Positions 1-6,562 of a stretch of DNA of 11,846 nt are shown piece after piece. Within the stretch, counting starts at the first letter, position 1; every line of letters starts with the position of its first letter. Source of the stretch: an uncultured Chlamydiae bacterium (lineage in GTDB: Bacteria; Chlamydiota; Chlamydiia; Chlamydiales; SM23-39). The notes under the pieces are model-generated. The model had not been told where the DNA came from and ran no database searches. It was given only the letters and a program-made list of their open reading frames with translations. The translations under genes and the position numbers were made by a program. The stretch lies in assembly GCA_903889795.1 (NCBI GenBank), contig CAISYW010000088.1, positions 1 through 11,846 on the forward strand. Reading direction: 5' to 3'.

Positions 1-846
1 GCCTATCGCGCTTATGCGAACACGATACCGTTTACGCAAATCCTTGCTCTCTATCGCAGTGCATGCAGTGGTCGGAATGAGGCGAGGGCCGACGTGAATC
101 GTTATGCAATACCGGCACCCATTGAATGGAAAGGTAAGTTTGAACAAGAGACTCGACTGCTCAGCTGCTTAAAAATCATCGACTCTTACGATGTCAGAGA
201 TCTGCATGAGTATGGAATCATTACATTATCCCAGCGAAAAGTTATCGATACTGTGGCAAAAAAAAGATTGGAATTCAGCCACAGCGAAGCTGCATTAGAG
301 CAGCAATTCCGCGAGGCTACGCTGATGCAGCATGCGGCGCTGAGCCAAGCCAGAGCGATGGCTGAGATGAACTACCGCTCGCATCCGGCGCATGCCTTAC
401 TCTGCCAAATCAATTGCGATGAACGTAATGAATGCGCGAACGTGTCTGCTACGATTAATTCGAAAATTTGCCATGAGCAGCAGTGTCTGGAGAAACACCG
501 GAGGGATTTATCAAGCCGGCGTTGCGGGTGTTTGTCTCCAGAAGATCTCAATGAACTAAATTGCCATGAAAGAAAAATGAACGCGGTCATCCGCGAGCTT
601 CGATGCGAAGAGTCTGCTGCAATCGGACGGATTGGCTGGGACTTTCGTTTTCGCCGAGCGAAGGCTTCTCAATTATTATCGGTGGCTCAAGATCTGTTGA
701 ATCGTTCAAATGCCGCCGCCGACGAGCAGTTTCGAATTTCAACTTTGCCTGAGCGTTGCCATATCGATGGTTTGCATGCGCATAATCGGAAAGCTTTTGA
801 GGCCTGTATGTCTTTATGCGACAAGGAATTTCATCGAGCTGGATAG
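1..846 (+). CDS. Cysteine-rich helical orphan protein, 5'-truncated by window edge
   Basis: I do not recognise this protein. The frame is open from base 1 to the TAG stop ending at 846, so 281 residues are visible and the true start lies outside the window. The GTG at 94 is in frame but nothing favours it as a start. The composition is helix-prone (long Glu/Gln/Arg/Ala stretches from about residue 80 to 245), suggesting a coiled-coil or helical bundle. There are 14 cysteines, clustered between about residues 135 and 202 (including CGC at 175-177 and Cys-His pairs at 157 and 188), which is high for a cytosolic bacterial protein. No membrane segment or signal peptide is visible in this part. 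It lies upstream of another orphan on the same strand. A structural, disulfide-linked or secreted role is possible but is inference only. Confidence 0.6.
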   Translation, partial: AYRAYANTIPFTQILALYRSACSGRNEARADVNRYAIPAPIEWKGKFEQETRLLSCLKIIDSYDVRDLHEYGIITLSQRKVIDTVAKKRLEFSHSEAALEQQFREATLMQHAALSQARAMAEMNYRSHPAHALLCQINCDERNECANVSATINSKICHEQQCLEKHRRDLSSRRCGCLSPEDLNELNCHERKMNAVIRELRCEESAAIGRIGWDFRFRRAKASQLLSVAQDLLNRSNAAADEQFRISTLPERCHIDGLHAHNRKAFEACMSLCDKEFHRAG

Positions 847-922
847 TAAGGGAGATGCATACCGAACGCGAGAGCTTTCACTGCAGCCCAAAATTGATTT
901 TTAAGTCACGTTTGGCATAAAT

Positions 923-958
923 AATATTGAAACGCAATCAATATTGTTTTTATATACT
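923..958 (+). promoter_or_regulatory. Possible promoter with overlapping inverted repeat upstream of the 1016 gene
   Basis: TTGAAA at 927-932 resembles a -35 box. It is followed by TATATA (951-956, spacer 18) or TATACT (953-958, spacer 20) as a -10 box. A perfect 7-bp inverted repeat, AATATTG (923-929) and CAATATT (939-945), overlaps the -35 and is followed by GTTTTT. The same element could therefore be an operator or a weak terminator for the gene ending at 846. A start site near 965 would make the ATG at 965 nearly leaderless and favours the ATG at 1016 as the translation start. Confidence 0.35.
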
Positions 959-1015
959 AAATAAATGGTGTTTTTTGTTAGTTTATATCAAACAAATCAA
1001 ACAAACGCGGTCAAT

Positions 1016-1729
1016 ATGGCAATTTCAAATTTTTTGGTTTCAGGTTCAAGAATGTACAAAAATGCAGTTGAACAATCGTTTTATGTCGCACGAGGCTCCG
1101 CTGAATGCCTCGCAGCTACCGGCAGTGTTGTAACCGAATCCCTGTTTGCACCAATCAGGTCGTGTAAGGAAATTGCCAAAACCTGCCTTGGCTACTATGA
1201 CTTTCAAAAAGCCGGTGAATCGCTATCAACAGCTGAAACGCAAGCCATTGTAGCGGGAAGGATCAGAATGATTAGACGTCCCGTTTCTGAACGCATCTCG
1301 GTTGGAGTCGGCCATTCACTGGTTGGCGGAGCCAAAGCCATCACATCTTTGATGATTACAAAAAATTATATAGAAGGGGTCGGTCGAAATCTCCTAACAA
1401 ATGAAACGGGTTCGCAAGCTCAAGTTTTTGCTGATGGCGTGAATGCCGCTGTGGGAGTGCTCGGAAAGGCAGTGAGCACCGTCGCACAGGGTATATTTGC
1501 GGCCGTCAAGCCTTTAGGAATGTTTTTAGTTGAGAATCCTGATTCTTGTATAAACCTGGGAATGAGAACCGGCTTTACAGGGGGATGCTTGTATTTAACC
1601 TCTTACGGAGTGGTTCATTCATCAGACTCAGATCGGGTTCTAGGGAAAATTTACTACAGTGGTATAGCGGCTCTAGGCTTGTTTGGTGCTTTTTATACTT
1701 CAGGATTAAATCGAGTTTTCGGAGTTTAG
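1016..1729 (+). CDS. Orphan protein with hydrophobic segments, possibly membrane or inclusion-membrane associated
   Basis: I do not recognise a family. I chose the ATG at 1016 (protein of 237 residues beginning MAISNF). The in-frame ATG at 965 coincides with the expected transcription start of the promoter just upstream and has no ribosome-binding site. The first ~90 residues are mixed. The rest is rich in Gly, Ala, Val and Leu, with hydrophobic stretches at about 138-172, 182-200 and 208-230. This pattern recalls chlamydial proteins with paired hydrophobic segments, such as Inc proteins, but no conserved motif confirms that. No cleavable signal peptide is obvious. It is followed after 115 bases by a convergent gene, with a possible shared terminator between them. 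A soluble glycine-rich helical protein is an alternative. Confidence 0.6.
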   Translation: MAISNFLVSGSRMYKNAVEQSFYVARGSAECLAATGSVVTESLFAPIRSCKEIAKTCLGYYDFQKAGESLSTAETQAIVAGRIRMIRRPVSERISVGVGHSLVGGAKAITSLMITKNYIEGVGRNLLTNETGSQAQVFADGVNAAVGVLGKAVSTVAQGIFAAVKPLGMFLVENPDSCINLGMRTGFTGGCLYLTSYGVVHSSDSDRVLGKIYYSGIAALGLFGAFYTSGLNRVFGV

Positions 1730-1780
1730 AATCTGATTAACCGCTTGATTGGAAAAATTAAATTCAAAGATCTTTAAGGA

Positions 1781-1832
1781 AAAACCGGGAAAATCGCTTT
1801 CGTACAAGTTACGATCGATTTTGTGCGGTTTT
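1781..1832. terminator. Imperfect inverted repeat between convergent genes, candidate bidirectional terminator
   Basis: AAAACCG (1781-1787) pairs with CGGTTTT (1826-1832), and AAAATCG (1790-1796) pairs with CGATTTT (1816-1822). The two 7-bp helices are separated by a small internal loop and enclose a 19-nt loop. The A-rich left arm and T-rich right arm would give a U-run on either transcript. The element sits exactly between the two converging coding ends at 1729 and 1845. Confidence 0.45.
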
Positions 1833-1844
1833 GAAGATATAAGA

Positions 1845-3119
1845 TTATTTTTTACTAGAAAAAAAATGAAAACTCCTAGCGCTATTTGTAAAGGAGGGGA
1901 AATAACTGCTCTCTATTTCGAAGAGACCATTCGAATAATGAGTTGAGGACGCAAATGGACTAAAAAAGTCAGAAAAACCTATAACCGTTCGGCCGGGAAG
2001 AGCTTTAGCTAAACTTTTTGTTAAACTGTTGCCCGCAAAATTCGGCAAAGCTGTGTTGCATCCTATTAATAATGCTTGACCGCCTGGAGGGAGAGAATCT
2101 TTTAGACATTCAATTTCAGGGGTGTTGTATGTGCCGTACATCAAATTTGTAGCTCTAAATTCATAGTCTGGATTTAATGCTAAATGATAAGAATTTGCAT
2201 GGCCATTTAGAGCGACTGTCGAAATTCGTCCCTGAAAGAAACTCTTCGAAGCAGCAAGAGCTCTACAAAAATCAGCAGTATTGTTCACGCGATATATCTG
2301 AGTATTGCAATTTTGAAATAGTATTTCTCCAAATGGGAGTGAAATGTGGAGGGTTTCTCCCATAAATTTAGGCGACCCATCAAAAAACACAGCATTACAC
2401 GTTTTTTTTGTGGGGAGTTCCTGGATGGCTCGATAACGACAAACGCCCCATTGTTGATCGGGGCTTAAGGTTTGAACCAGTTGAAGACCCGAGATCCATC
2501 GATCTGTAGTAATAAGGGTGTTTTGAATGTTCATAACTCCAAGTGAAGTAATGATCGCTCCCGAAAATAAGTTTATTAATTTATTGTTTGCGTCATCATT
2601 TGTTCTGTATGCTGTAATTAATCGTTGTGTGCCCGCATAAATGGAGCTGCTGTTTCCAATGATCACCGTGATCAATAAAAAGCTGTCACAAGCAACTCGA
2701 TAACTGATTTTTTCTGGGACAAGTCCCAAAAGATCGGAAACTAAGCAAATTTCTGTGATTCCAGTGATTGTATTGATTAAGTTGATCTGTCTGATGTTTA
2801 TCAACTTATTCAAAATGCACATAGTGAGGAGTTCAATGTTCAATATCCTCATATTAGCATTGCGTGAGAGGAACCATAATGATTGAGCAACTAAATATGG
2901 AGCTGCATCGAGAGCAACATCTTTTGTCAATGTGGCTATTTTGGCTGCGGTCTGACCCATACGAGATAATATAGGAACGTGCGCTGTTATCGGTGTCCAG
3001 ATTGAGGAAATTGCAGATCGAATCAATCCATAGGTAGATCTTACTGCGCTTGGCGCGTTGGGAATGGAGTGCCATGCATTTTGAATGGCGGTTTGTGTGC
3101 AATTATAATAATATGTCAT
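1845..3119 (-). CDS. Membrane-associated protein with C-terminal clan CD (caspase/CHAT/DUF4347-like) cysteine peptidase-type domain
   Basis: The protein has 424 residues from the ATG at 3119. The N-terminal half has hydrophobic segments at about 114-134, 142-163 and 181-198. The last two are separated by a short loop, reminiscent of the bilobed hydrophobic domain of chlamydial Inc proteins. From about 275 the sequence alternates strand and helix in the order expected of a caspase-like fold: a strand with IYRV, a helix, then a strand TVALNGH with His307, then a strand ALLIGCNT with Cys354, then the helix LTKSLAKAL and a strand RTVIGFSD. The order His then Cys, both at strand ends and 47 residues apart, is the arrangement of clan CD peptidases and resembles DUF4347 and CHAT domains. 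Neither enzyme activity nor substrate can be deduced. There is no ribosome-binding site and the leader appears very short. A secreted host-directed effector is plausible but is inference. Confidence 0.7.
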   Translation of the reverse strand: MTYYYNCTQTAIQNAWHSIPNAPSAVRSTYGLIRSAISSIWTPITAHVPILSRMGQTAAKIATLTKDVALDAAPYLVAQSLWFLSRNANMRILNIELLTMCILNKLINIRQINLINTITGITEICLVSDLLGLVPEKISYRVACDSFLLITVIIGNSSSIYAGTQRLITAYRTNDDANNKLINLFSGAIITSLGVMNIQNTLITTDRWISGLQLVQTLSPDQQWGVCRYRAIQELPTKKTCNAVFFDGSPKFMGETLHISLPFGEILFQNCNTQIYRVNNTADFCRALAASKSFFQGRISTVALNGHANSYHLALNPDYEFRATNLMYGTYNTPEIECLKDSLPPGGQALLIGCNTALPNFAGNSLTKSLAKALPGRTVIGFSDFFSPFASSTHYSNGLFEIESSYFPSFTNSARSFHFFSSKK

Positions 3120-3136
3120 AAGTTTGTTAAGTTATA

Positions 3137-3172
3137 ATTATAGTATACAGTAAGTGTTAGTTTAATTAAACT
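3137..3172 (-). promoter_or_regulatory. Promoter with 14-bp palindrome in front of the 3119 gene
   Basis: Read on the minus strand, a perfect -10 TATAAT (3142-3137) lies 17 bases after TTAAAC (3165-3160), a weak -35. A second possible -10, TATACT, is at 3147-3142. The -35 lies inside a perfect 14-bp palindrome, AGTTTAATTAAACT (3159-3172), which could be an operator. The start site would fall near 3130, leaving a leader of only about 10-15 bases. The AT-richness of the region makes chance palindromes more likely. Confidence 0.4.
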
Positions 3173-3335
3173 GTTTATTTATGGTTAATGATGGTTTTTA
3201 TTGCAAAGTTGATTGAAGGGTCGCGAATTGGATTATGCGAACATAATAAGTCTTGGCTTGTAGATGTTTGAGATAGTAAGAAAGATTTAACTAAATTCTT
3301 TTTTTTAAAACTAAATAATATGTTGATAAATAGAA

Positions 3336-3363
3336 GACGCAGGAATTTCATTTTCACTGCGTC
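3336..3363 (-). terminator. Hairpin terminator of the DUF3604 gene
   Basis: On the minus strand, GACGCAG (3363-3357) and CTGCGTC (3342-3336) form a perfect 7-bp GC-containing stem around a 14-nt loop, followed by a U-rich stretch TTCTATTT. It starts 15 bases after the stop codon of the DUF3604 gene, which is the expected position for an intrinsic terminator. Confidence 0.55.
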
Positions 3364-3378
3364 AATTCAGAAAATGCA

Positions 3379-5274
3379 TCACTTCTTGCGGGCTTTTTTG
3401 GCGCCTTCGCTCTTGGCGTTTTGAAGCACCCAAATCGGGGAGCTCCAGGCTGTGTGGCCATCGGCTTGAGTCACGCGTAAATAATAGTAAGCAAAAGGTA
3501 GCTGGTTTTCTTTTGTGGATTTGAGAGTAATTTGATCGAGCTGTTCACTATCATCAATTTCGAATTCCGCGATACCATTCTTGATCTCTAATTTTCTCCA
3601 GATCTTTCCATTGCGAATCAACACAGCTTGCGTGATAGGTTCTGTTCCAATGGCAAAACCTGTTATATGGCGGTTGAATTCCAAACCGGGGCGTGATTGC
3701 GTCTCAATCTCGGATCCCATGGGAAAGTTGGCGATATTGAGGGAGACAACGATCTTTTCGCCGGTCGTTGCATAGCATGAATGGTTGTTGAGCGCTTCGA
3801 GTAGAGAGTTTCGAGTATGCTCTTTGGCTAAAATGGCTGTGAGACCGGGAGTGTATTGCGCTTGATCGGTATCAAAGAGAGCTCCATAGGAGCCGCGATC
3901 ATCGTAGCCGCCGGCGACAAAACCAAACCGGCATCCGGCATTGAGAGCTTTCTGGATGGATCCCTCAGCTGATTCAGAGATACCTTTTTTTCCGCCTTTA
4001 ATCGGATAATCATTGCCTTCCTTGGTGAGACATTCCGAAGATCCCCATGCGTTATAGATCTCCGCTATGCGCTCATATTCAAAATAATAATCATCAAAAT
4101 CAAAAAGCGTTGGTTTTCCCATAGTAAAGGACGGTATTGATAAAATATCCTTTGGATTATGGGTTTTATAGATTTTTTTCAGAGAATTGTTTTTCGTGTC
4201 TTTTCGACGTAGAATTGGCTTGGCGTCTTTAGTGTAAATAAAATGACGCAGACCTTCCGTTTTGGGATCGCCCATCCACTGAAAGCCTAAAATGGCCACA
4301 AAACGTTCGTCTTCATTGAACTCAGCGATTTGCTGTACAATTTTTTTCCAAACATCGTTGGAGGTTTCTTCTTCTGAATCAAAGCAGGAAGTTGCTACGA
4401 ATTGCAGCGATTTTTCGTCCCGAATATAGCGGAGATAGGCTTCGATATTTTCAGCTGAATCGGTGCGATCAGTTTCTCCATGCAAAAGCCCCCAATAGAG
4501 ACTTAATGAGCTCTCCGGCAAGCATTTAATGGGTGGTGAAAGAAACGTTTCCTCAGTCTTGAGATTGCGCAGCTGGATTTTGTAGAGGCCCGCCTCATTG
4601 AAGTAGAGGTTAGGCAGTGCAATAAAACCTGTTTCAGGAACAAATAATTTCCAGTTCAAATTTTCGCGCAAATTTTCGTAATTTAATGAGATCAGAGTTC
4701 CTTCCGGAGCATTCGACGTGAGATTGCCATAGACATCTTCGAATCGAACAATGACGTCGAATCGTTTGTTTCGTGCAACAAGCGATGGAGCGACGATTTT
4801 TAATGTTTTGAGAATATTTCCGCGCACATCAAGAGCAAAAACTTCAGGTTCCTTGTAATCGCCTTTTCCTTTCGTGTCGATATAGAGGTTGAAGGGGCGT
4901 CTTCGATGGGCAACTTTTTGACAGGCATTGCCCTTTTTCGCAACGTCTTTGTCTTTTGTTCCCATAACAATAGAAAAACTTTCGCTCCCTTTGATCTCAA
5001 CCGGCAAGGTGAATTCAAATGAGCTATAGGGCTTTTCGAGAGCTTTAGCCGGAATGATCTTGCCACCCGGAAGTTCGGCCCAAATGAGATTTGCTTTTTC
5101 TTTGAGATTTGTATCGGGGATCTGCCAGTCGATGGGACGGCCTTTGCTTTGGAGATCGAAACGCAGTCGCGTTCCCTTTGGTAGGGGCGTGGCGGTAGTA
5201 TAGGTAAATTTCCAAGTTGAAACATCACCTGCGAGGGCAAACGCAGGCTCGCAAACACAGATCGATCGGCGCAT
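3379..5274 (-). CDS. DUF3604 (PHP-like fold) protein
   Basis: I chose the ATG at 5274 (631 residues, starting MRRSIC) because AAAGG sits 7 bases before it. An in-frame ATG at 5301 would add nine residues. Numbering here is from 5274. Residues 1 to about 255 are beta-rich, with the FEDVYGNLT strand typical of the family's N-terminal part. The DUF3604 core follows: YWGLLHGE (260-267, matching the GDLHxHT motif of PHP-like proteins), FVATSCF, GFQWMGDP, EIYNAWGSSE, FGFVAGGYDDRG, then near the end PGLTAILAKEHTR, YATTGEKI and FPMGSE, which are strong family signatures. The tail is Lys/Arg-rich. The family's function is unknown. Several expected metal-binding positions are altered (TDH appears as TSC, and the final D-x-H as D-D-R), so catalysis is uncertain. 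There is no signal peptide. From memory, similar proteins occur across Chlamydiae. Confidence 0.82.
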   Translation of the reverse strand: MRRSICVCEPAFALAGDVSTWKFTYTTATPLPKGTRLRFDLQSKGRPIDWQIPDTNLKEKANLIWAELPGGKIIPAKALEKPYSSFEFTLPVEIKGSESFSIVMGTKDKDVAKKGNACQKVAHRRRPFNLYIDTKGKGDYKEPEVFALDVRGNILKTLKIVAPSLVARNKRFDVIVRFEDVYGNLTSNAPEGTLISLNYENLRENLNWKLFVPETGFIALPNLYFNEAGLYKIQLRNLKTEETFLSPPIKCLPESSLSLYWGLLHGETDRTDSAENIEAYLRYIRDEKSLQFVATSCFDSEEETSNDVWKKIVQQIAEFNEDERFVAILGFQWMGDPKTEGLRHFIYTKDAKPILRRKDTKNNSLKKIYKTHNPKDILSIPSFTMGKPTLFDFDDYYFEYERIAEIYNAWGSSECLTKEGNDYPIKGGKKGISESAEGSIQKALNAGCRFGFVAGGYDDRGSYGALFDTDQAQYTPGLTAILAKEHTRNSLLEALNNHSCYATTGEKIVVSLNIANFPMGSEIETQSRPGLEFNRHITGFAIGTEPITQAVLIRNGKIWRKLEIKNGIAEFEIDDSEQLDQITLKSTKENQLPFAYYYLRVTQADGHTAWSSPIWVLQNAKSEGAKKARKK

Positions 5275-5345
5275 GAAAAAACCTTTGTCTAAAGTAAACA
5301 TAATGCCTGATTGGTATTTGTTTTAGCAAGTAGTGATGTTTAGGG

Positions 5346-5360
5346 GTCTCCTTAGGAGAC
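5346..5360. repeat. Short perfect hairpin/palindrome in divergent intergenic region
   Basis: GTCTCC (5346-5351) and GGAGAC (5355-5360) form a 6-bp stem with a 3-nt TTA loop in the 154-base gap (or 181, from the chosen start) between two divergent genes. It could be an operator for the DUF3604 gene or the glycosyltransferase gene, or a structure in a leader RNA. Nothing in the sequence decides which. Confidence 0.35.
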
Positions 5361-5402
5361 TGCTCGCCTATAGAGAGCCCTGTTTCTATGTAGATAATAT
5401 TC

Positions 5403-5430
5403 TTTACTTGTGATTTATTATTGTTAATAT
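5403..5430 (+). promoter_or_regulatory. Weak candidate promoter of the glycosyltransferase gene
   Basis: TTTACT (5403-5408) and TAATAT (5425-5430), 16 bases apart, are the best -35/-10 pair I can find upstream of the start at 5456. Both match the sigma70 consensus only partly in an AT-rich stretch. A ribosome-binding site, GAGGT, follows about 6 bases before the GTG start. Confidence 0.25.
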
Positions 5431-5455
5431 CAATTCGATGTAATTGAGGTAATTA

Positions 5456-6562
5456 GTGAAGTCGATATGTTTAAATATGATTGTGAAAGATGAGGAAAAA
5501 GTAATTAAAAGATGTCTCTCGTCAGTAAAGAGTCTAATCGATTATTGGGTGATTGTTGATACGGGATCATTGGATCGGACGAAGGAGATTATTTGTGATT
5601 TTTTGCGAGATATTCCCGGGGAGCTCTATGAAAGACCCTGGGTCAATTTTGAGCATAATCGTAATGGCGCTCTCGAATTGGCTCGCCTTCGAGCAGACTA
5701 TTGTTTATTTATCGATGCTGATGAAGAGCTCGTTTGTTCTCGTCTTTTGGATAAAAATAAGCTCGAGCGTTCATTCTACGTGATTGAGTCAAAAGGAAAG
5801 GATACGCAGCACTATCGTATTCATCTAATTGATAATGATATAGGGTGGAAGTGGAAAGGAGTGTTGCACGAGGCTATTATCAATTCGCATGATCAATGCG
5901 GAGAAATATTAGAGGGCGTATACATTGATTTTAGCGCAAATGACGGCAATCGTTTTAGCGATCCTCAAAAATATCACAATGATGCGCGTGTTTTGGAAAA
6001 GGCTCTTCAAGAAGATCCTTTTAATTCTCGATATGTCTTTTTTTTAGCTCAAAGCTATCTCAATGCAAGAGAGCTGTCTTATGCGCTTTTGAATTTTGAA
6101 AAGCGTACCGCGATGCCAGGAGAGAGCGACGAGACTTTTTTTGCACAATTTTGCGTGGGATACTTGCAAGATCTTCTCAAAATGAGCGATGAGACGGTGA
6201 TTTGCAGTTATCTCAAAGCGTTTGAAATGAATAACTCCCGCGCAGAGCCGTTGGAGAGATTGGGTCAATTTTTTTATCAGAAAGGTTGGTCAATATTGGG
6301 GTATTTACTCGCTAAATATGCTCTGACCATACCTCATTGCCTCGGTTTAAATTCGCATCGGCTTCATTGGGTTTACGATTATTCGTTGGATCTGCTTTTG
6401 GCCGACTGCGCTGATTTGATCGGTAAGGTCGATGAAGCTCAACGCTCTTACCGAAAAGTTCTGGAATGCGCATCAATACCGCAAAATATTCGTGCGCATG
6501 TTCAGCGGCGTTTAATCAGCACGCCGATTTCATCCAGGGCTTCATTAAGTTTTTCTAAATAA
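5456..6562 (+). CDS. Family 2 glycosyltransferase with C-terminal helical (TPR-like) repeats
   Basis: This is a predicted GT-A fold glycosyltransferase of 368 residues. It probably transfers a sugar from a nucleotide donor; the acceptor cannot be read from sequence. The start is GTG at 5456, supported by GAGGT just upstream and by the family-typical N-terminus ICLNMIVKDEE. Motifs in order are KDEE (11-14), VDTGSLD (34-40, nucleotide binding), FIDADEE with the metal-binding DAD (87-89), and WKGVLHEA (133-140), as seen in LOS beta-1,4-glucosyltransferase-like members. Residues about 170-345 look like tandem helical hairpins of TPR type (for example ALQEDPFNSRYVFFLAQSYLNA). There are no membrane segments, so it is probably cytoplasmic or peripheral. 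The last 61 bases overlap the 3' end of the convergent transglutaminase-like gene. It stands alone on its strand, not in a sugar-biosynthesis cluster. Confidence 0.88.
   Translation: MKSICLNMIVKDEEKVIKRCLSSVKSLIDYWVIVDTGSLDRTKEIICDFLRDIPGELYERPWVNFEHNRNGALELARLRADYCLFIDADEELVCSRLLDKNKLERSFYVIESKGKDTQHYRIHLIDNDIGWKWKGVLHEAIINSHDQCGEILEGVYIDFSANDGNRFSDPQKYHNDARVLEKALQEDPFNSRYVFFLAQSYLNARELSYALLNFEKRTAMPGESDETFFAQFCVGYLQDLLKMSDETVICSYLKAFEMNNSRAEPLERLGQFFYQKGWSILGYLLAKYALTIPHCLGLNSHRLHWVYDYSLDLLLADCADLIGKVDEAQRSYRKVLECASIPQNIRAHVQRRLISTPISSRASLSFSK

Noticed and set aside
1749..1946. 65-codon plus-strand frame
   Set aside because: It covers the inverted repeat between convergent genes and then runs antisense to the C-terminus of the peptidase-like gene; a non-ATG start and no motifs.
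3175..3357. 60-codon minus-strand frame with a signal-peptide-like start (MKMKFLRLLFI)
   Set aside because: Its GTG start lies inside the terminator hairpin of the DUF3604 gene, there is no ribosome-binding site, and the composition is that of AT-rich intergenic DNA.
4800..5258. 152-codon minus-strand frame within the DUF3604 gene
   Set aside because: It is an out-of-frame shadow of a gene with clear family motifs.
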